From the NCBI GenBank assembly GCA_003242085.1, contig QBML01000013.1:1-64000 (forward strand): 64,000 nt of DNA, read 5' to 3'. This DNA is from Pseudanabaena frigida. GTDB taxonomy: Bacteria > Cyanobacteriota > Cyanobacteriia > Pseudanabaenales > Pseudanabaenaceae. The notes beneath the pieces were generated by a model, which did not search any database, had not been told where the DNA came from, and saw only the letters and a program-made list of their open reading frames with translations. A program made the translations under genes and the position numbers. Positions 42,382-51,670 of this stretch are shown in pieces (the first letter of the stretch is position 1; each line of letters starts with the position of its first letter).

Positions 42382-45300
42382 TCAACTTGTTTGCGATTCG
42401 ATCGCACCTTCGGCATCATTAGCGATCGCCTTTAGGCGATCCAACATATCCGCAGTCACATCTTGCCACATCCCACGCTGATTCGCTTCTAGCAAGCGTT
42501 CCGACATATCACGCAACGCCCAAGGATTGCTAGACTTAATAAAATTCTGGACTTCAGGATTAAAGATATATGCCTCCGCAACGCCCTCATACATGAAGTC
42601 CGAAACGCAGTTAGTCGTAGCATCATAGGCAAATAGATAATCAAGCGTTGCCGACATCTCAAAAGCCCCTTTATAACCGTGACGCATCGCTCCCGATATC
42701 CATTTGGGATTGACGACACGCGATCGATAGACTCGCGCAATCTCTTCACTCAATTTACGAACCTTGGGCTGAGCCATCCGTGAATTATCCCCAAAATATA
42801 CCTCTGGAGCATTGCCAGATACGGAAGCGATCGCTGCCGTCATCCCGCCCTGAAACTGATAATAATCATCGGAATCGAGAATGTCATGCTCGCGATTATC
42901 CTGATTTTGTAGTACGATTTGCATATTCCCGAGGCGTTGGTTAAATGCTTCAGGCGCAGATTTACCCTCAGACTTGCTGGTGTAGGCGTAGGCGCTCCAA
43001 TTGATATAGGCACGGGCTAGATCCTGCTCACTCTCCCAGTTTTGCGACTCGATTAAACCTTGCAAACCTGCACCATAGGCGCTTGGCTTTGAGCCAAATA
43101 CCCGATAACGCGATCGCTCTTGCGCCTGTTTTAAAGTTAATCCTGATTCTTGCCAATGTGCTGATTCTTCTTGGACTTTTGCCGCTAAGGGATTCTGATC
43201 GGCAGGTTCATCAAGATTTGCCACAGCATTCACCGCACTATCAAATAAATCGATCAAGTTTGGAAATGCATCTCTAAAGAATCCCGAAATCCGCAAGGTC
43301 ACATCGACACGGGGACGACCTAAGATTGATAAAGGCAAAATCTCAAAATCAATCACGCGCCGAGATACGCCATCCCAAACAGGTTGCACGCCAAGCAGAG
43401 CAAGAGCTTCGGCTAAGTCATCGCCACCAGTTCGCATTGTCGAAGTTCCCCAAATCGATAGCCCCAAAGTTTGCGGATATTCACCATGTTCTTGAGTGTA
43501 AGTTTCAATCAACACGTCCGCAGCCTTGCGCCCAATATCCCAAGCCGTTTCCGTCGGCACAGCGCGAATATCCACAGAATAGAAATTGCGTCCAGTGGGC
43601 AGTACTTCGGGTCTGCCCCTAGTTGGCGCACCTGATGCACCACTAGGCACATATTCCCCATTGAGTCCACGCAGGAGATTAGTAATTTCTTGCTTGGTTT
43701 TGTAGAGAGATGGCAAAAGGCGATCGCAAATCCATATTAGTTCAGTCGCAATCTCGCCCCCCTTTGCAAGGGGGATAGGGGGGATCTCTTCAATTTTTAA
43801 ATCTCTAAAAGATCCCCCTAAATCCCCCTTATAAAGGGGGACTTCAGACTGGTTACTAGCATAAATCTCTTTGATTGGAATCTCGCCCCCCTTTGCAAGG
43901 GGGGTAGGAGGGATCTCTTCAAGAATCTGTGCCACCAACTCCGCCGCATATTCCTCTATAACTTCAACCGCATCCCCAATAATCCGACAATTCGCTAAGC
44001 GTGGATGCGAATTTAATGGAAGTAATTCACCTAAATCCGCAGTCAATGGATCGAAATCTAGCTGCCAATCCTGCGCGATCGCTCTAGTTAACCCCATCCG
44101 ATTAGCCGTAGGATTACGGGCGATCGCTACCACCAAATCCCTTAACTGCCGACCCTCTGGACATTGCCCGAAAATATGTAAACCATCACGAATTTGCGCT
44201 TCCTTAATTTCGCAGAGATAACCATCGGCTGTTGTGAGAATTGTATTCAGCGAATCCTCTAAACGATCTAGGGAAATCCCTAAGTCTTGATGGAGATTTT
44301 CCTGTTTGATTAACTCGATCAGGCGATCGCGAATCATCCCTAAACGTGACGGATCGAGAGTTTCCGCTTCGTAATATTCATCGATCAAGCCTTCCAACTG
44401 CTGCAAACCACCATACAACTCGGCGCGAGTCATCGGCGGCGTAAGGTGATCGATGATTACAGCTTGCGATCGCCTTTTTGCCTGTGAACCTTCCCCAGGG
44501 TCATTCACAATAAAGGGATAGAAATGGGGCATCGCGCCAAAGGCGGCTTCAGGATAGCAATTTTCCGACAGAGCCACACTTTTTCCAGGGAGCCATTCGA
44601 GGTTGCCATGCTTGCCGATATGGGCGATCGCATGGGCGGTAAACTTGTGGCGCACCCAATGATAGAAAGCCATATAGTCATGGGTCGGTTCTAAATCTGG
44701 CGCATGATAGTTGAGCGTAGGATCGAGGTCATAACCCCGTGATGGTTGAATCCCGACAAAAATATTGCCAAATTGCATACCAGCGATCGCAAATTCTGTT
44801 TCACATTTTGGCTGATTCCATCTTGTCTGAATTCCATTTTGGACGGGTTCGGGCAAATTCTGGAAATAGCTTTGATAATCTTCTAAGGATAACGATTGAT
44901 ATACCTGACGCACCCCAAAGGATTCGAGATCGTTGGTTACACCTGTCGTTAATAACTTCATCAGTCCGTCACTAGTTTCAGGGATTTCTCCAACGCTATA
45001 GCCCGAACTTCGCAAAGCTTTGAGAATCTCCAAACAACTCGCTGGCGTATCTAAACCGACACCATTAGCTAATCTGCCATCACGATTGGGATAGTTAGCC
45101 AGAATCAATGCAATCTTGCGATCGCCCACATCGGTATGCTTTAGTTGCACCCATTTCACCGCCAGATTCGCCACAAAATTAATCCGCGATCGCACGGGTT
45201 CATAGGTCAATACTTCCGTTTGCAAGGCGAGATTCTGCCCCTGCATGGCTTTAAAAGAAACTGCCCTCGTAATAATCCTGCCATCGACTTCAGGCAAGAC

Positions 45301-46332
45301 CACATTCATCGCCATATCGCGAGGATTTAGCCCCTGTGTACCATTTGCCCAAGTTTTCTTCAGTCCACCACTAAAAATCACCTGAAACACAGGCACATTT
45401 AAAGCTTCCCAAAGATCAACTTGAGGTGTATCCGTTTTTAAACTTGCCAAAGAGAAGCTAGTCGTATTTAAAATTACATCTACTTTCTGCTCAGATTCAG
45501 GCAAGCAATAGCGAATTAATTCTGCCTGCACGTCAGGTTCCTTTAAGGATGAAACATAAATGGGGACAGGCGTAAGATTACGCTCAGCTAAAGCTTTACA
45601 CAAAGCTGCGATCGCCCCTGTATTACCCGACAAATAATGAGCGCGATAAAAAAGAATCGCCACTCGCCCCAGCCCCCCCTCAATCTCCCTTAAAAAGGAG
45701 GAAGCATTTTCTTCTCCCCCCTTTCTCAAGGGGGGCTGGGGGGGATCAACCTCTAAAACGGAGACAGAAGATTGAGGCGAGATCGCTTCATAGATCCCAA
45801 TCCGAGGCACTGATTGCGGAAGTTCGTATTCCGATTCAATATCTAAAAATTCTTTCGCAATAAACTTCAATAAATTCTGATAATTACTAGCCCCTGCTTC
45901 GATGAAATATTGCCAAGCCTGATTCACCAAAGTTAGCGTCGTTGTAGAATGGCTAGTTAAGCTCGGATCAGGACGCTCATCTCCTGGCAATACGATCAAT
46001 ACTGCGCCAGTATTTGCCACAGTTTCCTTAACGACTTCTAATCCATAGCTCCAGTAAGACTGTCCCCCAATTAATCTGACAATAATTACCTTGGCACTTC
46101 CTAATACCTCTTCGGCATAGGTATCGATCGCTATCTGTTGCAGTAATTGCAATATATTCACTACCCGAATCTGCGGAAAATCCTCAGGTAATTTAGCAGT
46201 AGCGGCGGCTAGGGTTTGGATATCAGTATCGGCAGCAGTAATGATCACGATGGGCGCAGGTTGCTGCTCAACAAAAATTACGCTGTCGGTGGACTGGTTC
46301 CAGCCCCCTGATATAGTAGCAATACGGTGCAT
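42382..46332 (-). CDS. cobN: Cobaltochelatase subunit CobN (with in-frame repeat inserts)
   Basis: A 1316-residue CobN/magnesium-chelatase H-family protein that inserts Co(II) into hydrogenobyrinate diamide in the aerobic pathway, with AAA+ partners that are not in this window. Conserved blocks include HIGKHGNLEWLPGKSVALS, IVNDPGEGSQAKRRSQAVII, WGTSTMRTGGDDLAEALALL, GRPRVDVTLRISGFFRDAFPN-type segment and VVNPKWISGAMRHGYKGA. Two regions, residues about 190-222 and about 803-864, are encoded by C/G-rich repeat elements (PPQPPLRKGGEE; EIPPTPLAKGGEI, EVPLYKGDLGGSF, EIPPIPLAKGGEI). They lie between conserved blocks and keep the frame. cobN is divergent from cobB. Confidence 0.96.
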   Translation of the reverse strand: MHRIATISGGWNQSTDSVIFVEQQPAPIVIITAADTDIQTLAAATAKLPEDFPQIRVVNILQLLQQIAIDTYAEEVLGSAKVIIVRLIGGQSYWSYGLEVVKETVANTGAVLIVLPGDERPDPSLTSHSTTTLTLVNQAWQYFIEAGASNYQNLLKFIAKEFLDIESEYELPQSVPRIGIYEAISPQSSVSVLEVDPPQPPLRKGGEENASSFLREIEGGLGRVAILFYRAHYLSGNTGAIAALCKALAERNLTPVPIYVSSLKEPDVQAELIRYCLPESEQKVDVILNTTSFSLASLKTDTPQVDLWEALNVPVFQVIFSGGLKKTWANGTQGLNPRDMAMNVVLPEVDGRIITRAVSFKAMQGQNLALQTEVLTYEPVRSRINFVANLAVKWVQLKHTDVGDRKIALILANYPNRDGRLANGVGLDTPASCLEILKALRSSGYSVGEIPETSDGLMKLLTTGVTNDLESFGVRQVYQSLSLEDYQSYFQNLPEPVQNGIQTRWNQPKCETEFAIAGMQFGNIFVGIQPSRGYDLDPTLNYHAPDLEPTHDYMAFYHWVRHKFTAHAIAHIGKHGNLEWLPGKSVALSENCYPEAAFGAMPHFYPFIVNDPGEGSQAKRRSQAVIIDHLTPPMTRAELYGGLQQLEGLIDEYYEAETLDPSRLGMIRDRLIELIKQENLHQDLGISLDRLEDSLNTILTTADGYLCEIKEAQIRDGLHIFGQCPEGRQLRDLVVAIARNPTANRMGLTRAIAQDWQLDFDPLTADLGELLPLNSHPRLANCRIIGDAVEVIEEYAAELVAQILEEIPPTPLAKGGEIPIKEIYASNQSEVPLYKGDLGGSFRDLKIEEIPPIPLAKGGEIATELIWICDRLLPSLYKTKQEITNLLRGLNGEYVPSGASGAPTRGRPEVLPTGRNFYSVDIRAVPTETAWDIGRKAADVLIETYTQEHGEYPQTLGLSIWGTSTMRTGGDDLAEALALLGVQPVWDGVSRRVIDFEILPLSILGRPRVDVTLRISGFFRDAFPNLIDLFDSAVNAVANLDEPADQNPLAAKVQEESAHWQESGLTLKQAQERSRYRVFGSKPSAYGAGLQGLIESQNWESEQDLARAYINWSAYAYTSKSEGKSAPEAFNQRLGNMQIVLQNQDNREHDILDSDDYYQFQGGMTAAIASVSGNAPEVYFGDNSRMAQPKVRKLSEEIARVYRSRVVNPKWISGAMRHGYKGAFEMSATLDYLFAYDATTNCVSDFMYEGVAEAYIFNPEVQNFIKSSNPWALRDMSERLLEANQRGMWQDVTADMLDRLKAIANDAEGAIESQTS
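43740..43925. repeat. Triple C/G-rich repeat inside cobN
   Basis: Three units of the form CCCCCCTTTGCAAGGGGG-TAGGGGGGATCTCTTC or its relative AAGATCCCCCTAAATCCCCC TTATAAAGGGGGACTT. Two units are near identical direct copies (from about 43758 and about 43891), and the middle one is inverted. Coding is open throughout. Confidence 0.85.
45664..45753. repeat. C/G-rich repeat inside cobN, N-terminal region
   Basis: GCCCCCCCTCAATCTCCCTT AAAAAGGAGG, a short spacer, then CCCCCCTTTCTCAAGGGGGG CTGGGGGGGATC. It encodes DPPQPPLRKGGEEN and REIEGGLGRV, an extra loop in CobN. Confidence 0.8.
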
Positions 46333-46364
46333 TAGTTATTGGATTCGGCTAGGAAAATTAGGCA

Positions 46365-47747
46365 ATGGCAATTATTATCGCAGGTGAACGTAGTGGTGTG
46401 GGGAAAACTACAGTGACTTTGGCGCTATTAGCAGCTCTGAAGGCGCGATCGCAATCCGATCAAGTGCAATCCTTTAAAGTTGGACCCGATTACATCGATC
46501 CGATGTTCCATGCCTATATCACAGGGCTACCCTGTCGCAATCTCGATCCCGTCTTAACCTCTGAAGACTATGTGCGATCGTGCTTTGCTAAACATTCCCA
46601 AAATGCTGCATATTCCCTGATTGAAGGAGTAATGGGGCTATTCGATGGTGCGACAGGAAAGGATGACACCGCAAGTACTGCCCATATCGCAAGATTACTA
46701 AATGTACCAGTAGTATTAATCCTCAATTGCGCCAGTACATCACGATCTGTTGCCGCGATCGCTCACGGATATCGCACCTTCGATCCGCGCATTCAGATTG
46801 CAGGCGTAGTTCTCAATCGCGTAGGTAGTGATCGCCATTTAGAACTATTAACTCAAGCCCTAGAACCTTTAAATCTACCAATTCTCGGCGTTCTCCGTCG
46901 TCAAGATAATATCGCCATTCCCGATCGCCATTTAGGACTCATCCCCATCGCCGAAATGTCCGATCTCGATGGGATTATCGAGCGATTGGCTCATCTAGGT
47001 GAAACTTGCTTTGATTGGGAGAAGTTATTACCATTGATGGGAGATCCTCACCCCAACCACTCTTCCGTAGAAGCGGAGGCTCGCTTCCTACTTCCCTCTC
47101 CCATAGGGAGAGCAGGTGAAGGCAAAATTCGTATTGCGATCGCCCAAGATCGCGCCTTCAGTTTTTATTATGCCGACAACCTTGATTTATTCAGAGAAAT
47201 GGGAGCCGAATTAGTTCCTTGGAGTCCAATTAGCGATCGCACCTTACCTGAACGTATCCAAGGCTTATACTTTGGTGGTGGCTTTCCAGAAGTATTTGCG
47301 GCAGAATTAGCGGAAAATAAAAATGCAAGAGAAGCAGTTCACAAGGCTATTACTTCAGGTATGCCCACCTATGCCGAATGTGGCGGCTTAATGTACCTGT
47401 GCGATCGCATTGTGGATTTTGAAGATAAATCTTTCCCGATGGTAAATATTTTTCCAACAGCCGCCAAAATGGGAAAGCGGCTCACCTTGGGCTATCGACA
47501 AGCGATCGCCTTGCAAGATAGTCCTTTGGTAAACAAAGGAGATCGGGTTTGGGGACATGAATTTCATCGCTCATCTTTAACAGAGTCATGCGATCGCCCC
47601 TTATATTCTCTGCAAGGCTATGAATCGCATTTGCAATATCCATCAGAAGGCTGGCAAAGGTATCAAGTTCATGCATCCTATACACATCTCCATTTCGGTG
47701 CACAAAGTCATCTCTTACAGAGATTTTTGTCAACTTGCCACCTCTAA
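46365..47747 (+). CDS. cobB: Cobyrinate a,c-diamide synthase (CobB/CbiA)
   Basis: A 460-residue two-domain glutamine amidotransferase that amidates the a and c side chains of (hydrogeno)cobyrinate. The ATP domain has AGERSGVGKTTVTLALLAAL, KVGPDYIDPMFH and EGVMGLFDG; the class-I-like glutaminase has FGGGFPEVFAAELAEN, the nucleophile Cys in TYAECGGLMYLCD and WGHEFHRS. Residues about 227-253 (NHSSVEAEARFLLPSPIGRA) are encoded by a repeat-like insert joining the two domains. It is divergent from cobN with a 32-nt gap, so promoters must overlap coding sequence. Confidence 0.95.
   Translation: MAIIIAGERSGVGKTTVTLALLAALKARSQSDQVQSFKVGPDYIDPMFHAYITGLPCRNLDPVLTSEDYVRSCFAKHSQNAAYSLIEGVMGLFDGATGKDDTASTAHIARLLNVPVVLILNCASTSRSVAAIAHGYRTFDPRIQIAGVVLNRVGSDRHLELLTQALEPLNLPILGVLRRQDNIAIPDRHLGLIPIAEMSDLDGIIERLAHLGETCFDWEKLLPLMGDPHPNHSSVEAEARFLLPSPIGRAGEGKIRIAIAQDRAFSFYYADNLDLFREMGAELVPWSPISDRTLPERIQGLYFGGGFPEVFAAELAENKNAREAVHKAITSGMPTYAECGGLMYLCDRIVDFEDKSFPMVNIFPTAAKMGKRLTLGYRQAIALQDSPLVNKGDRVWGHEFHRSSLTESCDRPLYSLQGYESHLQYPSEGWQRYQVHASYTHLHFGAQSHLLQRFLSTCHL
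47049..47120. repeat. Repeat-like insert in the cobB linker
   Basis: CCTCACCCCAACCACTCTTC ... CTTCCCTCTCCCATAGGGAGAGCAGG, containing the small palindrome CTCTCCCATAGGGAGAG. It encodes a linker absent from ordinary CobB proteins; it differs in sequence from the C/G repeats of cobN and cobG. Confidence 0.6.
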
Positions 47748-47748
47748 T

Positions 47749-48591
47749 TTAAATTACATCGGCAAACGTTCTTTCCATTTTCCTGAAATACCAAATGCCA
47801 CTCCAAAGTAATAAAAAGACTAGAGCTAATGATAGAAAGAAACCCGATAGATGCAGAGTCGCCTTGCCACCGAGAATCGCCCATCTAAATCCATCAATTA
47901 CACCTACCATTGGATTTAATGAATATATCAAGCGCCATTCTTCTGGAACGATGTTACTACTAAAACCCACTGGAGAGACATACAGCCCAAATTGGATAAT
48001 AAAAGGTACCACAAACCGAAAATCTCGATATTGAACTGTGAGAGCTGCTAACCATAGCCCAACGCCCATCGAAGCTGCACAAGAAATCAAGATAAAAATA
48101 GGCAGTGTCAAAATACGCCAATCAGGGACAAAGTTATACCAAATCATTAACCCTAATAGAATCATTCCTGAAATCAAAAAGTCTACAAAACTAACGATTA
48201 CTGCACTTGTCGGAACAATCAATCTAGGAAAGTACACTTTAGAAATCAAATTGGCATTGCCGATCAAGCTATTACTGCATTCACTTAAGGCATTAGAGAA
48301 AAACTGCCAAGGCAGCATACCAGCAAAGACTAGGATTGGATAAGGGACTCCTTGCGATGGCAATTTAGCAAGTTGACCGAAAACCACAGTAAACACAATC
48401 ATTGTCAAAAACGGTCTAATTAAAGCCCAAGTAATCCCGATCGCAGTTTGTTTATAGCGCACCAAAATATCGCGCCAAGCCAAGAAATAAAACAGTTCTC
48501 GATAACGCCATAAATCTTTCCAATATTGGCTCTCTGTCCTTCCAGCTTCGATTATTAGTTCTTTTTGTGAAGAGGATTTTGGAGTACCCAT
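47749..48591 (-). CDS. ABC-2 type polysaccharide export permease (Wzm-like)
   Basis: About 280 residues with six transmembrane helices and the ABC-2 signature region (RYRELFYFLAWRDILVRYKQ, TAIGITWALIRPF, VYFPRLIVPTSAVIVSFVDF, LNPMVGVIDGFRWAILG). This fits permeases that export O-antigen or teichoic-acid-like glycans. ATG at 48591 chosen; the TTG at 48609 adds six residues. The usual Wzt ATPase partner is not adjacent: the neighbour upstream is a full-length half-transporter. It converges with cobB with a 1-nt gap. Confidence 0.9.
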   Translation of the reverse strand: MGTPKSSSQKELIIEAGRTESQYWKDLWRYRELFYFLAWRDILVRYKQTAIGITWALIRPFLTMIVFTVVFGQLAKLPSQGVPYPILVFAGMLPWQFFSNALSECSNSLIGNANLISKVYFPRLIVPTSAVIVSFVDFLISGMILLGLMIWYNFVPDWRILTLPIFILISCAASMGVGLWLAALTVQYRDFRFVVPFIIQFGLYVSPVGFSSNIVPEEWRLIYSLNPMVGVIDGFRWAILGGKATLHLSGFFLSLALVFLLLWSGIWYFRKMERTFADVI

Positions 48592-48624
48592 AAAATTTAA
48601 ATCTATCAAGTATTGAGTAATTTA

Positions 48625-48657
48625 GAGGAAAGGCGGTGCTTCGCACCGCCTTTCCTC
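48625..48657. terminator. Hairpin between two ABC transporter genes
   Basis: GAGGAAAGGCGGTGC - TTC - GCACCGCCTTTCCTC, family hairpin placed between the exporter gene at 48675-50528 and the permease gene downstream on the minus strand. Confidence 0.75.
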
Positions 48658-48674
48658 GTATCTAGATCGTGTTT

Positions 48675-50528
48675 TTAGGAATCTATCTCCACAGAAGAAT
48701 TCTGCATCTGATGATATTTCCACAAAGCTCCCTTTCTCTCAATTAGTTCCTGATATGAGCCTTGCTCGACGATTCGTCCTTTTTCGAGAACTACTACTTT
48801 ATCAGCCCGAACTATCGTTGAAAGACGATGGGCGATCGCAATTACAGTACATCCTTTAGATAGTTGATCGAGCGACTCTTGAATCAGTCTCTCAGTAACA
48901 GAATCAAGCGCACTTGTCGCCTCATCTAAAATCAAAATATCTGGTTTGCGCAGTAACGCACGCGCGATCGCAATTCTTTGACATTGCCCGCCAGATAAGC
49001 GCACGCCGCGATCGCCAAGTACCGTGTCAAAACCTTTTGGCATATCTAAAATAAATTCGAAAGCATTGGCTTGCTTAGCCGCTTCGATCAACAAATCTTC
49101 AGAAACATTTTCTACCCCATAGGCAATGTTATAGCGTACTGAAGCATTGAAAATAAATGTATTTTGGCTGACAATAGCCATCTTTCTTCTCAAGGAGCTA
49201 ATCCTAAGCTCCTTCAAATCAACTCCATCAATAAAAACAACTCCATGGGTAGGATCGTATAATCTTGGCACCAAATCAGCTAGGGTCGTTTTACCAGCTC
49301 CAGAAGTACCTACTAAAGCAGTAGTTTGACCGCGCTTAATTGACAAATTAATGTCATGCAATACAGGCTTATCCAGAGCATCATAACTAAAGTCAACGGC
49401 AAAGAAATCAATCGAATTCTTGAGGCTGGTAAACTCTAAATCACCATCTTTGAGATAAACTTTGTCTTCCGTACTTAAAACCTCTTTAATCTTGGCAATC
49501 GATCCTCCATAGCTTCCTATTTCAACTCTTAATCCATTTACCTGTTCAACTAAAGGCATCATCCTAAATAGAATGAACATAAATGTAAGAAGCGAAGCTG
49601 GTTGCAACTGACCACTCACCACAAAGATGTTATAGGCAGTAACAATCACACAGATTAAAATCGTTGTGGAAATTGCTTCAGCTAGTGGACGTATCAGATC
49701 GACTGCTTTATTCAGTTTAAATAATGCTTTTTTAACTTTTTCAGAAATGCTGTAGAAGCGAGTTCTCTCAAAATTTTGGGTGGAAGATGTCTGAATTGTT
49801 CGCATTGCGCTAATTAATTCAATACCAGTAGATGTAAAATCAGCGCCAGCCTGTGAAACTGGGAAACTTGCCTCTCTTACCCTTATCACAAAGCTGGATA
49901 TCATTACGGACAGCATTGTAAAAAGTCCTAGAGATACAATTGATAGCTGCCAAGATATCAAAAACATGGCAACGATATAAACAATTAGAGTCGATCCTCT
50001 AATGGCAAAGGCTGAAGCAGCACCAAAGCCTCTTTGAATAGTTGCAATCTCATTATTTAGAGAGTTGACTAAATCTCCCGATCTCGTCTGAGAATAGTAA
50101 CTGAGACTAAGACTAATCAACTGCTCAAACATGGACTTCCGCATTCGGTCGGCAAAGGATGCGTCAGTTAGTTTGGCGTAAACTGGACCTAAATAGGCAA
50201 AAGTCGATCTCAACCAGGCTAAAAGAACGACTAGAAAGCCAAGCCGAGAAAGACGATCGCTTATGTTAGATTTTGAGCCAAATATCCATACATTTAACCA
50301 ATCAATTCCTAAATTGATGGATGTTTTTTCAGGACTAGTTAAAACTTGTAGGAACGAATTGATTACAGCTAGCGCTGCACCTTCAAAAATTGCTCCTAAA
50401 AAGGAGAATATGATCGCAAGAACTGCTATGCCCCAAAAATATTTAAACTCTCGCAGAAAAACATAATTTTCTTTCCAAAAATAAGTAACCTTTATTAGGC
50501 TTTGAAAAGACGTGAAGACTTTCTGCAT
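48675..50528 (-). CDS. ABC exporter, fused permease-ATPase (MsbA/HepA-like)
   Basis: A 617-residue type IV ABC half-transporter. Six transmembrane helices cover about residues 25-340; the ATPase has Walker A ALVGTSGAGKTTLADLVPRL, the signature RLSGGQCQRIAIARALL, Walker B PDILILDEATSALD and H-loop IAIAHRL. Members export lipids or glycolipid precursors; the cyanobacterial HepA subgroup is tied to envelope polysaccharide/glycolipid. Function here is inferred from the adjacent Wzm-like gene. The N-terminal extension (KVFTSFQSLIKVTYFWKENY) is longer than in MsbA. Confidence 0.9.
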   Translation of the reverse strand: MQKVFTSFQSLIKVTYFWKENYVFLREFKYFWGIAVLAIIFSFLGAIFEGAALAVINSFLQVLTSPEKTSINLGIDWLNVWIFGSKSNISDRLSRLGFLVVLLAWLRSTFAYLGPVYAKLTDASFADRMRKSMFEQLISLSLSYYSQTRSGDLVNSLNNEIATIQRGFGAASAFAIRGSTLIVYIVAMFLISWQLSIVSLGLFTMLSVMISSFVIRVREASFPVSQAGADFTSTGIELISAMRTIQTSSTQNFERTRFYSISEKVKKALFKLNKAVDLIRPLAEAISTTILICVIVTAYNIFVVSGQLQPASLLTFMFILFRMMPLVEQVNGLRVEIGSYGGSIAKIKEVLSTEDKVYLKDGDLEFTSLKNSIDFFAVDFSYDALDKPVLHDINLSIKRGQTTALVGTSGAGKTTLADLVPRLYDPTHGVVFIDGVDLKELRISSLRRKMAIVSQNTFIFNASVRYNIAYGVENVSEDLLIEAAKQANAFEFILDMPKGFDTVLGDRGVRLSGGQCQRIAIARALLRKPDILILDEATSALDSVTERLIQESLDQLSKGCTVIAIAHRLSTIVRADKVVVLEKGRIVEQGSYQELIERKGALWKYHQMQNSSVEIDS

Positions 50529-50555
50529 ATGATGTTACTCAAGAAAAATAAATTC

Positions 50556-51560
50556 TTAAAACTGGCGTAGAAAACGCAAGTCACTTGTAAACAGACGGCG
50601 AATATCATCTATTTTATGTAAAACCATAGCAACTCGATCTACTCCGAATCCCCAAGCAAATCCCGTAACTACTTCGGGATCGTATCCAACAGCTTTAAAT
50701 ACATTGGGATCGACCATACCACAACCACCAAGTTCCAACCATCGTCCATTCCACATCACATCGACTTCGGCAGATGGCTCAGTAAAAGGGAAATAACTGG
50801 GACGAAAGCGAATCGGGCATTCTCCTAGCAATTCTTCAACAAAGGTTTTGACTGTTCCCTTTAAATCTCCGAAGGTCAGTCCTTCTTCAACAGCTAAAAG
50901 CTCGATCTGATGAAAAATTGGTGAATGAGTGGCATCAATGTCATCTTTTCGATATACACGACCAGGGCAAGCAATCCGCAATGGTGGTTCGTTTTCTTCC
51001 ATATAGCGAATTTGCACTGAAGAGGTCTGCGATCGCAATAGCTTTCCATCACTGAGATACAAGGTGTCAGCCATATCGCGAGCAGGATGATCTGCTGGAG
51101 TATTCAGAGCCTCGAAATTGTAATAATCGGTTTCAATCTCAGGTCCTTGAGCGACTGTGAAACCCATTCCCACCAAAATATCCAACATTCGATCGATCGT
51201 GCTTTGGATGGGGTGCATTCTACCTTGATGCGATCGCAATATTCCTGGCATTGTCACATCAAGAGTTTCTAATTCTAATTGCCTAGTAATTACTTCTTGC
51301 TGGATTGATACTTTTCGCTCTTCTAGTTGAGTTTGTAATGCTTGCTTAACCTGATTAGCGATCGCACCAACTTGAGGGCGTTCGTCAACTGATAGTTTAC
51401 CCATAGCCCCAAGAATTTGCGAAAGAGTCCCCTTCTTACCCAAGTACTCGACCCTTAGATGCTCTAATTCTTCAGGAGTTTGCACATCTCCAACTGATTT
51501 TTTTGCGATTTCTGCAAGAGATTGCAATTGAGCTGTTAAACTCTCTAAGTCCGTTGCCAT
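50556..51560 (-). CDS. pheS: Phenylalanine--tRNA ligase alpha subunit
   Basis: A 334-residue class II aminoacyl-tRNA synthetase subunit. The N-terminal coiled coil (about residues 1-90, [16 protein letters not shown]) precedes the catalytic domain with [66 protein letters not shown] and [17 protein letters not shown] at 51560, preceded by a TTG in frame. pheT is not in this window. Confidence 0.97.
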   Translation of the reverse strand: MATDLESLTAQLQSLAEIAKKSVGDVQTPEELEHLRVEYLGKKGTLSQILGAMGKLSVDERPQVGAIANQVKQALQTQLEERKVSIQQEVITRQLELETLDVTMPGILRSHQGRMHPIQSTIDRMLDILVGMGFTVAQGPEIETDYYNFEALNTPADHPARDMADTLYLSDGKLLRSQTSSVQIRYMEENEPPLRIACPGRVYRKDDIDATHSPIFHQIELLAVEEGLTFGDLKGTVKTFVEELLGECPIRFRPSYFPFTEPSAEVDVMWNGRWLELGGCGMVDPNVFKAVGYDPEVVTGFAWGFGVDRVAMVLHKIDDIRRLFTSDLRFLRQF

Positions 51561-51618
51561 CAACGTTTTCCGTTTATTTATGAAGAATTTTCTGTCCTAA
51601 CTTTAGCATCTAAAAGCC

Positions 51619-51659
51619 AAAATAACAAAAGCCTCGCTATGCGAGGCTTTTGTTATTTT
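51619..51659. terminator. Terminator hairpin after the LysM-M23 gene
   Basis: AAAATAACAAAAGCCTCGC - TAT - GCGAGGCTTTTGTTATTTT. It lies just downstream of the minus-strand LysM-M23 gene (stop at 51671). Confidence 0.85.
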
Positions 51660-51670
51660 AATTGACAAGT

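Noticed and set aside
42071-42385. Longer antitoxin start with a hydrophobic leader
   Set aside because: The 20 extra residues look like antisense to upstream sequence and do not fit AbrB proteins; the ATG at 42325 gives the normal start.
47749-50528. A Wzm-Wzt exporter pair
   Set aside because: The second gene has its own transmembrane domain fused to the ATPase, so it is an MsbA-like exporter and not the Wzt partner.
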